A stretch of DNA of 64,000 nt from Runella aurantiaca (GCF_003339505.1 NZ_QPIW01000023.1:1-64000); one strand, 5' to 3'. Positions 35,785-45,402 are shown, numbered from the stretch's first letter. Made by a program: numbers and translations. The notes: generated by a model not told the origin, from the letters alone.

Positions 35785-35800
35785 AGTATGCAAGCATACC
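35785..35800. promoter_or_regulatory. Palindromic operator upstream of the FadN-like gene
   Basis: AGTATGCAAGCATACC, core palindrome GTATGC-AA-GCATAC at 35786-35799, about 70 bp upstream of the fadN start. The identical 16 bp occur at 45403-45418 before the acyl-CoA dehydrogenase gene. It is probably bound by a TetR-type fatty-acid regulator; the regulator itself is not in the window. Confidence 0.75.
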
Positions 35801-35933
35801 ATTATTAAAAATTGTCTCTCAAAAAAGTCTAAAAAATTAAGATTTAGATGATAGAGCGTTTGCGAGATGCATGGGCCAAGCTAAAGTCCAGCGTCTGTGG
35901 GGCAAATTCCATCCAACTATGGAGTTTAAATCG

Positions 35934-35941
35934 TAACTTTG
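35934..35941 (+). promoter_or_regulatory. -7 box of prfA
   Basis: TAACTTTG matches TAnnTTTG exactly, 61 bp upstream of the prfA start and divergent from fadN. Confidence 0.6.
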
Positions 35942-36001
35942 CGGTTTGAATCCGTTAGTACTCATGCAAGTTATCGGATAACGATTAACCATTAATGACC
36001 A

Positions 36002-37078
36002 ATGTTAGAACAGTTAGAGGCCATAAAAGAGCGTTTTGATGAAATTGCACAGCGAATTGTGCAACCTGAAGCCATGGCTGATCAAAAACGCTTCTCAAAA
36101 TTAAGCAAAGAGTATAAAGACCTGGACAAGATTGTTCAGAAATATCAAGCCTACAAAAAAGTATTGAGCGATATTGACGGAGCGAAGGACTTGGTTGCAA
36201 CGGAGAGTGACGAAGACATGCGTGACATGGCCAAAGCGGAACTTATTGAGCTTCAGCCACAAGCCGATGAACTTGAAGCAACGCTCAAAGAAATGCTCAT
36301 CCCCAAAGACCCCAACGACAGCCACAACGTAATCCTCGAAATCAGAGGCGGGACTGGCGGCGACGAAGCGGCGATTTTTGCGGGAGACCTATTCCGGATG
36401 TACCAGCGTTTTTGCGACCGCATGGGCTGGAAAATGGAACTCATGGACTTCACAGAAGGAAGTACAGGGGGGTATAAAGAAATCATTGCGAGTGTGACCG
36501 GCGAAGACGTCTACGGAAAGCTCAAATTTGAATCAGGCGTACACCGCGTACAACGCGTTCCGGTCACAGAATCGCAGGGGCGTGTACACACCTCGGCAGC
36601 TACCGTGGCCGTGATGCCCGAAGTGGAAGATGTAGAAGAAGTGGAAATCAACCCTGCCGACATCGAAATCATCACATCCCGTTCGGGAGGTGCTGGTGGT
36701 CAGAACGTTAACAAAGTAGAAACCAAAGTACAGTTAACCCACAAACCAACGGGCATTGTGGTGGTGTGTCAGGTAGAGCGTAGTCAGCACGGAAACCGCG
36801 AGCGCGCCATGAATATGCTGCGTTCAAAACTATACGAAATGGAGTTGAAGAAACAAAACGACGCGGTATCTTCACAACGTAAAAGTCTGGTAGGCAGCGG
36901 CGACCGTTCGGACAAAATCAGAACGTACAATTATCCCCAAAGCCGCGTGACAGACCACCGTATCGGTTATACGGTATATAATTTACCAACCGTGATGGAT
37001 GGTGAAATCGGCGATTTTATTGAACAGCTGCGGATTGCCGAAAATGCCGAGCGCATGAAAGAAGGAATGCCAGCCTAA
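36002..37078 (+). CDS. prfA: Peptide chain release factor 1
   Basis: 358 aa. The PCRF domain is followed by the stop-codon reading loop with the class-1 tripeptide P-x-T in [16 protein letters not shown], which marks RF1 (UAA/UAG) rather than RF2 (SPF). The peptidyl-hydrolysis GGQ motif lies in [20 protein letters not shown] near residue 232. The C-terminal [21 protein letters not shown] is also typical. There is no programmed frameshift, as expected for RF1. Confidence 0.97.
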   Translation: MLEQLEAIKERFDEIAQRIVQPEAMADQKRFSKLSKEYKDLDKIVQKYQAYKKVLSDIDGAKDLVATESDEDMRDMAKAELIELQPQADELEATLKEMLIPKDPNDSHNVILEIRGGTGGDEAAIFAGDLFRMYQRFCDRMGWKMELMDFTEGSTGGYKEIIASVTGEDVYGKLKFESGVHRVQRVPVTESQGRVHTSAATVAVMPEVEDVEEVEINPADIEIITSRSGGAGGQNVNKVETKVQLTHKPTGIVVVCQVERSQHGNRERAMNMLRSKLYEMELKKQNDAVSSQRKSLVGSGDRSDKIRTYNYPQSRVTDHRIGYTVYNLPTVMDGEIGDFIEQLRIAENAERMKEGMPA

Positions 37079-37163
37079 TCGTTGAATTTTTAGATTTAGG
37101 AGGATTTAGTTAGATTTGTTTTTAACACAACCCAATATCCTCTAAACTCTATCGCCAACGAAA

Positions 37164-37592
37164 ATGGAAAAGCAGATTACCAAAAAATACGATAATGGTG
37201 AAGTGACGGTCGTGTGGCAACCCCACATGTGCATTCACTCCACCGTTTGTTTTAAAGGACTACCCACAGTTTTTGACCCTCGCAAGCGCCCGTGGGTTAC
37301 CCCTGAAGGCGGCACTACTGAAGCCATTGTAGAGCAGATAAAAAAATGTCCTTCGGGAGCGCTATCTTATTTTATGAACAATGAAATAGAAGGCCCCGTA
37401 GAACTGGAAGGCGATACAGTAGTGGAAATTTTGTCTAACGGACCTTTGTTGGTATACGGCAATTTGAAAGTGAAAGATACCGCAGGCAATGAAACTAAAA
37501 AATCGCAGGTAACGGCTTTTTGCCGCTGCGGCCATTCTGGAAACAAGCCCTATTGCGATGGTTCACATGTAAAGGTAAAATTTGAAGGATAA
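37164..37592 (+). CDS. YjdI-type 4Fe-4S domain fused to a CDGSH iron-sulfur domain
   Basis: 142 aa with two iron-sulfur modules. Residues 1-75 are a divergent mono-cluster ferredoxin (Fer4_19/YjdI-like) with Cys23, Cys29 and Cys62 in HMCIHSTVCFKGLP and KKCPSGAL. Residues 115-140 are a CDGSH motif with ligands Cys120, Cys122, Cys131 and His135 (CRCGHSGNKPYCDGSH), the 3Cys-1His 2Fe-2S type found in mitoNEET. A soluble cytosolic electron-transfer or redox-sensing role is likely. It has no signal peptide. It follows prfA by 85 bp but need not be co-transcribed. Confidence 0.9.
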   Translation: MEKQITKKYDNGEVTVVWQPHMCIHSTVCFKGLPTVFDPRKRPWVTPEGGTTEAIVEQIKKCPSGALSYFMNNEIEGPVELEGDTVVEILSNGPLLVYGNLKVKDTAGNETKKSQVTAFCRCGHSGNKPYCDGSHVKVKFEG

Positions 37593-37686
37593 CGCCGATA
37601 GTACATCATCCCCGCTTTTGAGTAAAGTTAAATAACCGTTCCTTCAAACTTTATCTAAATACTCACTACTCATCTCCCCTTAACCT

Positions 37687-38811
37687 ATGAGTCAACCCTC
37701 TACCGATACCCGGCCGCATCGGCTATTGTCTTTGGACGCCCTGCGCGGTTTTGATATGTTTTGGATTACTGGCGGCGAAGAAATCTTTCACCTTTTAGCC
37801 AAAGCTACTGGCTGGTCGGTGGCCATTGTGATGGCGGAGCAACTCTCCCACCCCGATTGGAACGGTTTTCGCGCCTACGATCTTATTTTCCCTTTGTTTC
37901 TTTTCCTATCAGGAGTTTCGGCTCCTTATTCGTTGGGCACTCGTCTTGAACGCGGGGATGACAAAGGAAAAATGCTGCGTAAAGTAATTCAACGGGGTTT
38001 GACCTTGGTTATTTTGGGAATTATCTACAACAATGGTCTACAAATCAGACCTTTGGAAGACATGCGTTTCCCGAGCGTATTGGCACGCATTGGTCTGGCA
38101 GGAATGTTTGCCCAAATCATTTATCTGTATACAAGTACCCGAACCCAATACATCTGGTTTGTAAGTCTACTGCTGGGGTATTGGGCTTTTGTCATGTTGG
38201 TTCCTGTGCCCGGATGCGGTGCCGGTCTTATGACCATGGAGTGTAATCCCGTCAGCTATCTCGACCGTTTAATTATCCCTGGCCATCTGCACAAAGATAT
38301 TCACGACCCAGAAGGGCTTATTTCTACGGTGCCCGCCATTGCAACGGGTTTATTGGGGATTTTTGCGGGAAATTTACTCCGTGCCGACGAACGCTCCACG
38401 TCTCGTACCCAAAAAGTATTGTTTTTGTTTGTAGCTGGCATTCTTTTTCTGATTATCGGAAAACTCTGGGATTATGTTTTTCCCATCAATAAAAACCTGT
38501 GGACCAGCTCGTTTGTGATGACGGTGGGCGGCTGGAGCCTCATTCTTTTATCCATTTTTTACTGGCTCATCGACGTACAGGGGTGGAATCGCTACGCTTG
38601 GGTATTGGCGGTTATCGGCATGAACTCCATTTTGATTTACATGGCACAACACTTTATTGATTTTGAACATACATCCGAACGTCTCTTTCGGGGTATTGTC
38701 AAGTATTTTTCTGAACCCTACCAAAAAGTGTTCTACGCCATTGGGTATGTCATCGTGGAATGGCTGATGCTCTGGTTCCTGTATAAGAAGAAGGTGTTTT
38801 TGAAGGTGTAA
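37687..38811 (+). CDS. DUF5009/heparan-alpha-glucosaminide acetyltransferase-like membrane protein
   Basis: 374 aa with about ten membrane helices. The start LLSLDALRGFDMFWITGG and RAYDLIFPLFLFLSGVSAPYS are characteristic of the HGSNAT/YeiB-like acyltransferase family. In lysosomal HGSNAT such proteins move acetyl groups across a membrane onto glucosamine. The bacterial equivalent is uncharacterised; a periplasmic glycan or amino-sugar acetylation is plausible. The gene is followed by a hairpin and a convergent nuclease gene. Confidence 0.85.
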   Translation: MSQPSTDTRPHRLLSLDALRGFDMFWITGGEEIFHLLAKATGWSVAIVMAEQLSHPDWNGFRAYDLIFPLFLFLSGVSAPYSLGTRLERGDDKGKMLRKVIQRGLTLVILGIIYNNGLQIRPLEDMRFPSVLARIGLAGMFAQIIYLYTSTRTQYIWFVSLLLGYWAFVMLVPVPGCGAGLMTMECNPVSYLDRLIIPGHLHKDIHDPEGLISTVPAIATGLLGIFAGNLLRADERSTSRTQKVLFLFVAGILFLIIGKLWDYVFPINKNLWTSSFVMTVGGWSLILLSIFYWLIDVQGWNRYAWVLAVIGMNSILIYMAQHFIDFEHTSERLFRGIVKYFSEPYQKVFYAIGYVIVEWLMLWFLYKKKVFLKV

Positions 38812-38832
38812 CCTCACCCACTCGCTTCGCTC

Positions 38833-38862
38833 GCCCCCTCTTCTTATCCAAGGAGAGGGGGC
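38833..38862. terminator. Convergent hairpin between the acyltransferase and FAN1-like genes
   Basis: GCCCCCTCT (38833-38841) pairs with AGAGGGGGC (38854-38862). The preceding CGCTTCGCTCG (38823-38833) adds another local repeat. The sequence type, C-rich with CGCTTCGCTCGCCC, resembles dispersed intergenic repeats seen in many genomes; only one copy is present here. Confidence 0.55.
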
Positions 38863-38869
38863 TTGTTAT

Positions 38870-40642
38870 TTAAATGGCTTGATGATTTGTAGACGCAGTT
38901 GGCATTTCCCATTCGACTCGTAAAACCCTTGCTTTTACGCCTAAATCAGCCATGAAATGCATCCAGTGGAGTTGTTGGGAAGATAAATGGTCGGTAGGAG
39001 ATTTTACTTCGATGAGTTCCAAACCCTTTTCATCCCAAACCATCAAATCTGGAAAACCACGTGTATTTTCGCGGAGGTTGGTTGCCATTTCGAGCAAAAT
39101 TGCCCTTAGTTGCATCGGTGTTAAATTCAGCGCCATGAGTTTTACCAATTCCAACAATACTTCGTTCCAATCTACCAATACGTTGGCAATTCCGAATTTT
39201 TCGATGAAGGTGCTTTCCAATATCTCCGCCACTTTTTCGGAGGTTTCCAACTCCGACAACCGTTGCCGAATTTGTGCAACACGCTTGCGGTAAAAGTCAG
39301 GTTGGTAAAAATCAGAAGGCATTCGTTGCAACGGATGGTGAATGGCCTGAACGTTGGTATCGTAGATAATGTCCCAGAAAATAAGCCCAAACAGTCCCCG
39401 CCAAGGGTAATTTTCGGCATGAACCGCTACCCGACCGTTATTGATAAAGTACTCCACCACCCCCTGTTCTACCCGATATTTAAAATCAATCGAAATCTGT
39501 ACACTTTCAGAATCCTGCAAAAACCGCGTCACACTTTTCTTTACTCGCTTCTTGGCATTGGCTATTTTTTCCTGAAAATCTAGCGCAAAAAAGCGCTCGT
39601 CGGCATTTTGAGGGTCTTGGGCAATGGCTTCGCAGAGAGCAATGGCTTCTTCCAAATATCCCATGCGGTGCAGCAATCGCACCCGTCGCTCCCGCGAAGG
39701 AATATGGTCGGTCAGTTGGTAGACCGTCAGGGCTTGCTCGGGCAATTTTTGCCGCTCCAAATACACCCCAATCCGATTAATCAATTTTATGTATCCCGGT
39801 TGCGCAACTTCTCCCAGCGTATGAATCGACGCCTGCCAGTTCATAAACCAATCAAAAATTTCCTCAGGCGGGGTTGTGGCCTCCTGCATTTCGTAGAATT
39901 GCTCCGCCATTAGCGATACCATGAGTTTATCTTCGGCATCTTGGCGCGTAGGAAACCGCGCGGTGTAGGCATCGTCGCGGTAGCGTTCAAAGTTTACTTT
40001 GCCCAAATCACGTACCACAAACTCCGTCATATCGGCGTATCGATTGCCGAAAAACAGGAATTTTAACATCATTACTTCCACCTCAAACCCTACTTTAATG
40101 ACCGTTTCGGTAAATGCGTCTGACGGTTTTAAACGTCCGACGCCCAGTCCGTCGGACGCATTTACCGAATTGATTTGATCTACCAACAAACCAAACGTAT
40201 AAGTATGATTCAAATAGCGAATCAAGTCAGGTTTTTTGAGGGGTTTGAGCGAGAGTTCAGTGGGCGGGGCCAGCTTAATCCATTCTTCTTTGGTAAATAA
40301 ATTGAGGATTTCCAGCGCATAGGATTCATGCTGGGCGCTCAATTCTTTGATAAAACCTTTGTCTTCCAACTCATACAAAGCGGCAGGAATATCTTCTATT
40401 TCGTTGTATTTCAGCTTACTCGTCCGAAAAAATAACCCACGCCGATTGCTAAAACGCACAAACAGACATTGCGCATCTTCGGATAACGCCCGAAAACCTC
40501 GAATAAACTCTTTTTCGTCGCTGTTTAGAATATCACCATACAGCCTTTCCACAAACGTCACCAAAAACTGGAAATAATCAAGATAGTATTTGGGGGGCAG
40601 TTCGGTAGGTGCCGCAGGTTCACGTGAGGGGATTGATTCCAT
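38870..40642 (-). CDS. FAN1-like VRR-NUC structure-specific nuclease
   Basis: 590 aa. The N-terminal region (YYLDYFQFLVTFVERLYGDI, then DAQCLFVRFSNRRGLFFRTS) matches the SAP-like/wHTH part of bacterial FAN1. A helical TPR-like middle follows (residues about 230-380: PEQALTVYQLTDHIPSRERRVRLLHRMG). The C-terminal VRR-NUC domain carries the PD-(D/E)xK active site: the Asp of GFPDLMVWDEKG, then LELIEVKSPTDHLSSQQLHWM. FAN1 proteins cut 5' flaps and unhook interstrand crosslinks. No helicase gene is adjacent, so it probably acts alone. Confidence 0.87.
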   Translation of the reverse strand: MESIPSREPAAPTELPPKYYLDYFQFLVTFVERLYGDILNSDEKEFIRGFRALSEDAQCLFVRFSNRRGLFFRTSKLKYNEIEDIPAALYELEDKGFIKELSAQHESYALEILNLFTKEEWIKLAPPTELSLKPLKKPDLIRYLNHTYTFGLLVDQINSVNASDGLGVGRLKPSDAFTETVIKVGFEVEVMMLKFLFFGNRYADMTEFVVRDLGKVNFERYRDDAYTARFPTRQDAEDKLMVSLMAEQFYEMQEATTPPEEIFDWFMNWQASIHTLGEVAQPGYIKLINRIGVYLERQKLPEQALTVYQLTDHIPSRERRVRLLHRMGYLEEAIALCEAIAQDPQNADERFFALDFQEKIANAKKRVKKSVTRFLQDSESVQISIDFKYRVEQGVVEYFINNGRVAVHAENYPWRGLFGLIFWDIIYDTNVQAIHHPLQRMPSDFYQPDFYRKRVAQIRQRLSELETSEKVAEILESTFIEKFGIANVLVDWNEVLLELVKLMALNLTPMQLRAILLEMATNLRENTRGFPDLMVWDEKGLELIEVKSPTDHLSSQQLHWMHFMADLGVKARVLRVEWEMPTASTNHQAI

Positions 40643-40805
40643 ATAAAGTACGTTCAGCTTTTTGGGAAAAACACAGGGCCGCTACCCATCAAAAGGGAAG
40701 TTTTACAGTAAAAACAATTTGAATATCAATTTTATCCGCAAATTCGTTAAAATGGTACGAAATTCGCTTTTTGCGGTGATGTTATTCCCTAACTTTTCAT
40801 TTGTG

Positions 40806-42371
40806 ATGAATCCAAAGCTAACGGCCTTTTATTATTTACTAATCCAATCATTTTTCTATTCTTTCATTGCCTTTAGCCAGCCAAAGGTAGAAAATCTGGG
40901 CAATTCTGTTAATTCTGAATACAATGAAATCAATCCCGTTATCTCTCCAGACGGTAAAACATTGTTTTTTGCGCGGGTAAGCCATCCTCAAAATGCGCAT
41001 GGATTGGAAGGAAGCCAAGATATTTGGTTTTCTGAACTCGCTAATAATCAATGGGGTTTGGCTCGTCGCATGACTCCGCCCATTAACAAGGAAGAATACA
41101 ATTGCGCTTACAGCATCACCCCCGACGGAAATACATTACTTATCATGGGTGCTTATGAGAAAGGCGCTTACCAAACACGTGGTTTTTCGTTTAGCAAACG
41201 TACAGCCAACGGCTGGTCGGCACCTCAAAAACTCGCCATTGCTGGTCTTGAAGGAATGAGTAAAGGGGAGTACATGTGCGGATTTTTGTCAAACGACGGT
41301 AAAACGCTGGTGATGGCCTTTAGTGAGAAAAAGAAGAGTACCAAAGATGATATCTACGTAAGCTTTCAGCAAAAAAACGGCACATGGACCAAGCCCACGA
41401 GTTTGGGCCTTGACGTAAATACCGACGATTTTACCGAAACCACGCCTTTTTTAGCCGCAGATGGGGCCACCTTGTATTTTTCGAGCGACCGAACTGGCGG
41501 ACAGGGGAGCAATGACATTTATTACACCAAACGAATTGACAAAACGTGGAAAGTTTGGTCTAAGCCCGTCAATTTAGGCCCAGCCATCAACACCGATGGC
41601 TATGACGCGTATTACACCATTGCCGCTGCGGGCGATTATGCCTACATGGTCTCCAAAAAGAATACACTCGGCAAAGGAGATATTGTAAAAATCAAGATTA
41701 AATCCGATGAGCCCAGTAAGCCTTCCATTGTGCCCGCACCCGATCCCGTGGTGTTGTTGAGCGGAAAAGTATTGGACACCAAAACAGGAAAACCCATTGA
41801 CGCACGCATCATTTATGAAAACCTGGCCGACGGTACCGAAGTAGGCACCGCACAAACCGACCCCCGAACGGGCGAATATAAAATTGTGTTGCCCAAAGGG
41901 ATTAAATATGGCGTACGAGCCGTTGCGAAAGACTTTATTGCCGAAGCACAAAACATTGACTTAACGAATGTAACTGATTATAAAGAAGTTGCAGGGACAA
42001 ATCTAAAATTGGTCCCCATCGAAATCAACGCCGTCGGAGTTTTGAATAATTTGTTTTTTGATACCGGTAAGGCCGAGATACGCTCCGAATCTAATCCTGA
42101 ATTGGACCGAATGGTGCTGACATTCAATGAAAACCCAGGATTAGTGTTGGAAATAGGTGGCCACACCGACAATGTAGGAAGCGATGCCTCTAACATCAAG
42201 CTCTCTCAAGACCGCGCTGACTCCGTGAGAGAGTATTTTATTGGAAAAGGAATTGAGCCCGACCGCGTGCAAAGCAAAGGCTACGGAGAATCAAAACCCA
42301 AAGCATCCAACGATACGGACGAAGGCAAACAAATCAACCGTCGGGTAGAATTTAAGATTTTGAAGAAATAA
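40806..42371 (+). CDS. OmpA-family protein with beta-propeller (PorE-like, no TPR)
   Basis: 521 aa from the ATG at 40806, which gives a signal peptide (LTAFYYLLIQSFFYSFIAFSQ); earlier in-frame ATGs would extend it without purpose. Residues 30-300 carry PD40/WD40 propeller repeats (INPVISPDGKTLFFARVS, TPFLAADGATLYFSSDRTGGQ). A carboxypeptidase-regulatory-like fold follows (VVLLSGKVLDTKTGKPIDARI). The C terminus is an OmpA peptidoglycan-binding domain (NNLFFDTGKAEIRSES, IGGHTDNVGSDASN, VQSKGYGESKP). PorE in type IX secretion adds an N-terminal TPR to the same domains, absent here. An envelope-anchoring role is likely. Confidence 0.88.
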   Translation: MNPKLTAFYYLLIQSFFYSFIAFSQPKVENLGNSVNSEYNEINPVISPDGKTLFFARVSHPQNAHGLEGSQDIWFSELANNQWGLARRMTPPINKEEYNCAYSITPDGNTLLIMGAYEKGAYQTRGFSFSKRTANGWSAPQKLAIAGLEGMSKGEYMCGFLSNDGKTLVMAFSEKKKSTKDDIYVSFQQKNGTWTKPTSLGLDVNTDDFTETTPFLAADGATLYFSSDRTGGQGSNDIYYTKRIDKTWKVWSKPVNLGPAINTDGYDAYYTIAAAGDYAYMVSKKNTLGKGDIVKIKIKSDEPSKPSIVPAPDPVVLLSGKVLDTKTGKPIDARIIYENLADGTEVGTAQTDPRTGEYKIVLPKGIKYGVRAVAKDFIAEAQNIDLTNVTDYKEVAGTNLKLVPIEINAVGVLNNLFFDTGKAEIRSESNPELDRMVLTFNENPGLVLEIGGHTDNVGSDASNIKLSQDRADSVREYFIGKGIEPDRVQSKGYGESKPKASNDTDEGKQINRRVEFKILKK

Positions 42372-42379
42372 CATCCACG

Positions 42380-42415
42380 TCAACTAACTACGAAAGATAA
42401 CTCGTAGTTAATTGA
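42380..42415. terminator. Convergent hairpin between the OmpA and Hsp20-like genes
   Basis: TAACTACGA (42385-42393) pairs with TCGTAGTTA (42402-42410), extended by GTCAA/TTGAC with a bulge. It lies between convergent stop codons. Confidence 0.6.
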
Positions 42416-42426
42416 CAATGAACACC

Positions 42427-42831
42427 TTACTCAATATCTACGTCAATGTGTCGACGGAAGTTACGCGTCGGATGATTATAGGGTAATGTTATGTTAAGTT
42501 CACGGGTTGACTGCTCATAATGCGCCACGATTTTGTCAACATTGACGTCGTTAGGCAAAAATAAATTGCCCAGCGTACGTGCAGTTTGCAGGTTATCCAT
42601 CCCGTCGGGGCGGTCTGCAAAGAGGGGTAATAAATGATATACCCACAAACGATTGTTCAGCACATCTACCTGAAAACTATCGGGGCCTAGACCAGCCGCT
42701 TTGATTCGTACTTCATACCCTTTTTCGTCTTGAGTGATGGCTAAATCAGGTTCACTCATTCCACCATTGGTCGTATTAGCGTAATCTATTGCGGTCAGAA
42801 TTTCTTGCGGAATTTGAATTTTTGCTTTCAT
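42427..42831 (-). CDS. Hsp20/alpha-crystallin-like small heat-shock protein
   Basis: 134 aa. The central beta-sandwich is recognisable by PDLAITQDEKGYEVRIKAAGLGPDSFQVDVLNNRLWVYH and the family segment LGNLFLPNDVNVDKIVAHYEQSTRELNITLPY. The C terminus RHIDVDIE has an I-x-V near the end, the position of the usual I-x-I oligomerisation motif. A holdase chaperone role is expected. The sequence is divergent, so a different alpha-crystallin-fold function is possible. Confidence 0.75.
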   Translation of the reverse strand: MKAKIQIPQEILTAIDYANTTNGGMSEPDLAITQDEKGYEVRIKAAGLGPDSFQVDVLNNRLWVYHLLPLFADRPDGMDNLQTARTLGNLFLPNDVNVDKIVAHYEQSTRELNITLPYNHPTRNFRRHIDVDIE

Positions 42832-42914
42832 TTTGCTATTTGGCTAGTTGATTTTAAATTCTCAAACAGCGTACCAAGACTTATTTTATGACAAAATGAC
42901 TATTTATTGTAAAA

Positions 42915-43430
42915 TCATTTGTCAAAATGGCGCAAAAATTCCTCTATTTCCCCCATTTGATACGGTTTTTCCCCATCAATGACCATCAGATTCTTTAACT
43001 TTTGGGGAGGTTGACCATATTTCAAAAAGCTTTCCCAAATATGATTGATATACCAAACTGGCTCTTCGCCCCAACGTGTGTCCGCGGCCTTACGAATACG
43101 AAACGTTTCTTCTGAAATGTGGGTAAAAAAGCAAAAATCATACAACGCATTCAAATCATCATCAGCAAATGCTAAAATCCCTTCGATAACCAGTACCTCA
43201 AAATCCTGATGCAAAAATGCAGTAGCTTTCCTTAATAACTCAAAATCAATGGATTCTGGTGTTTCCCAATCTGTACGGTCACGAATGAGGGGAATGTCGT
43301 GAAGAATTTTAACGAAATCGTCTTGGTGCAGCGCTATTGCCCGTTTGTTTTCAGCACGAAAATGCCAAACCAATGTTTCAGCAAACGTCGTTTTTCCAGA
43401 TCGGCTACGTCCGCCAATGCCAATAATCAT
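42915..43430 (-). CDS. P-loop kinase, uridine/nicotinamide riboside kinase-like
   Basis: 171 aa from the ATG at 43430; a start at 43472 is less likely because the P-loop normally follows the first few residues. The Walker A motif is IGGRSRSGKTTFAETL, the substrate region is LHQDDFVK with DRTDWETPESIDFE, and Walker B is VLVIEGILAF. The lid/C-terminal HIWESFLKYGQPP recalls nicotinamide riboside kinases more than uridine kinases, but the substrate is unproven. It stands alone between Hsp20-like and FadE-like genes. Confidence 0.8.
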   Translation of the reverse strand: MIIGIGGRSRSGKTTFAETLVWHFRAENKRAIALHQDDFVKILHDIPLIRDRTDWETPESIDFELLRKATAFLHQDFEVLVIEGILAFADDDLNALYDFCFFTHISEETFRIRKAADTRWGEEPVWYINHIWESFLKYGQPPQKLKNLMVIDGEKPYQMGEIEEFLRHFDK

Positions 43431-43566
43431 GGTAGGTGATGAGTGAGGGTTCAGGCGCAAACATAAACCCAAACTCCCTTATAAACAACAAATCCCGACA
43501 AATGTCAGGACTGTTGCTTCGGTTTTTAGTTGATGATAAAATTTTTTGGGTATAAACCCCATATCG

Positions 43567-45360
43567 TTACAAAATCACCTCTTTTTCGGTGGCAATTGTC
43601 AATACTTCATTGTCTTTTAAACGTACGGCCAATCCAAGCGTTTTGGGGACTTCATAATGGAAGAAAAACTTCATTGTGTGAATTTTTCCTTCGTAAAACG
43701 CCAGCTCTTCTCCATCAGGATTTTGCGTAACAATAGTACGTTGTGCCACAACGGCCTGCTTCAGCCACTGCCACGCCACCGTACTAATACCAAACATTTC
43801 CATGTATAGGGTCGCATCCATCAAAAATCGCTCAATATCGCCTTGCATTGCATACGGCATCAAGGCCATCGTTACTTCCTGCAAACGAGCCAATTCAGCT
43901 TTCAATTTTTGGGCGTAAGGTTTTAGGTTTTCGTGGGTTTCTGCTTCAGCAATGGTTTTGGCCACTTCCCCAAAAAGATATTGCGCAGGTTTACCACCTT
44001 TCATGGTCATCTTACGACCAAGCAAATCTTGCGACTGAATGCCAGTGGTTCCTTCATAAATCGGCGTGATACGAATGTCGCGGTAAAGCTGTTCCAACGG
44101 AAAATCTTCCGTAAAACCATATCCTCCCAGTACTTGTAGTCCATTGCTTACCGCCACCAAACCCATTTCGGTCGGGTAGGTTTTTGCGACAGGTGTCAGC
44201 AATTCAAGCATCAAATGGTATTTTTCCTTCTCTTCGGGATCTTCACTCGCATGGGCAATGTCGGCACAGCGGGCAGTTTCCATCAAAAGTGATAGCGAAC
44301 CTTCCACGATTGCCTTCTGCAACAGCAACATTCGTTTTACATCCGGGTGTTGAATGATTGGAATTTGAGGGCTATCCAAGGCCGACTTTTCATTCAATCG
44401 ACGGCTTTGGGGACGCTCTTTGGCGTATTGCAACGAAGCGCCATACGCCGCCGAAGCAATTGCCACGCCCGTCATTCCTACACCGATGCGGGCTTCGTTC
44501 ATCATCTGAAACATGTAATTAAGCCCTCGGTGCGGTTCACCCACCAGCCAACCGTGGCAATCATCGCGGTCACCCATAGTCAGGTGCATAGCTGGAACAC
44601 CCCGTTGACCTAATTTATGATAGATTCCTGTAGAAGTTACGTCATTTTCGGTGCCATCGAGGCGGTATTTGGGTACTATAAAAAGAGAAATGCCTTTGGT
44701 ACCTTTGGGCGCACCGTCAATCCGCGCCAACATCAGGTGAATGATATTTTCGCACTGATCGTGATCACCAGCCGAAATAAAAACCTTTTGGCCTTTGATT
44801 CGGTAAGAGCCATCTGCCTGCGGCGTAGCTGAGGTTGTAATATCAGATAATGAACTTCCAGCTTGGGGTTCGGTCAGGGCCATCGTGCCTTGCCATTTTC
44901 CGCCCAGCATTTTTTCTACGTAGGTTTGTTTTAATTCTTCGGAAGCAAATGAAGCAATCAGCCGGGCCGCTCCCGACGTGAGGCCAGTGTACATCATGCC
45001 GTTGTTAGCTGCCATTAAAATAAACCCAAGAATGGAATTGACAATTTCGGGCAATTGCTGGCCACCGTCTTCAAAAGAAAAGCCCGTTCCAATCAGTCCC
45101 GCGTCGCCCATTGCTTTGAGGTATTCGCCTACTTTGGGGTGTACAGTCACTTTGCCATTTTTCAGTTCTGGCTGGTTTCGGTCCAAATCACGAAAATGCG
45201 GAAACATGATAGTATCGCCTATCTGGGTTACGGCATCAATCGTCATGTCAAACGTTTCGCGGTCATGCGCGTTGTAGTAGGGGTAGTGCGTTAACTCGGT
45301 AGCATTAAATACTTCGTAGAGAAGAAAATTAAGGTTACGACGGCTATAGTACTGGGCCAT
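43567..45360 (-). CDS. fadE: Acyl-CoA dehydrogenase (FadE-like)
   Basis: 597 aa with extended termini like Bacillus FadE and the DmdC/AcdB types. The FAD-binding fold shows GKWQGTMALTEPQAGSSLSDI, then YRIKGQKVFISAGDHD, RIGVGMTGVAIASAAYGASLQYAKERPQSR and the C-terminal QVLGGYGFTEDFPLEQLYRDIRITPIYEGTT, whose EGT holds the catalytic glutamate region. It performs the first step of fatty-acid beta-oxidation. Its promoter region carries the same 16-bp palindrome as fadN, so the two genes, 8 kb apart, are likely one regulon. Confidence 0.93.
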   Translation of the reverse strand: MAQYYSRRNLNFLLYEVFNATELTHYPYYNAHDRETFDMTIDAVTQIGDTIMFPHFRDLDRNQPELKNGKVTVHPKVGEYLKAMGDAGLIGTGFSFEDGGQQLPEIVNSILGFILMAANNGMMYTGLTSGAARLIASFASEELKQTYVEKMLGGKWQGTMALTEPQAGSSLSDITTSATPQADGSYRIKGQKVFISAGDHDQCENIIHLMLARIDGAPKGTKGISLFIVPKYRLDGTENDVTSTGIYHKLGQRGVPAMHLTMGDRDDCHGWLVGEPHRGLNYMFQMMNEARIGVGMTGVAIASAAYGASLQYAKERPQSRRLNEKSALDSPQIPIIQHPDVKRMLLLQKAIVEGSLSLLMETARCADIAHASEDPEEKEKYHLMLELLTPVAKTYPTEMGLVAVSNGLQVLGGYGFTEDFPLEQLYRDIRITPIYEGTTGIQSQDLLGRKMTMKGGKPAQYLFGEVAKTIAEAETHENLKPYAQKLKAELARLQEVTMALMPYAMQGDIERFLMDATLYMEMFGISTVAWQWLKQAVVAQRTIVTQNPDGEELAFYEGKIHTMKFFFHYEVPKTLGLAVRLKDNEVLTIATEKEVIL

Positions 45361-45402
45361 TGACAGTTAAGCATTTAGAAGATTTAGCAATCAGGTTTTA
45401 TT

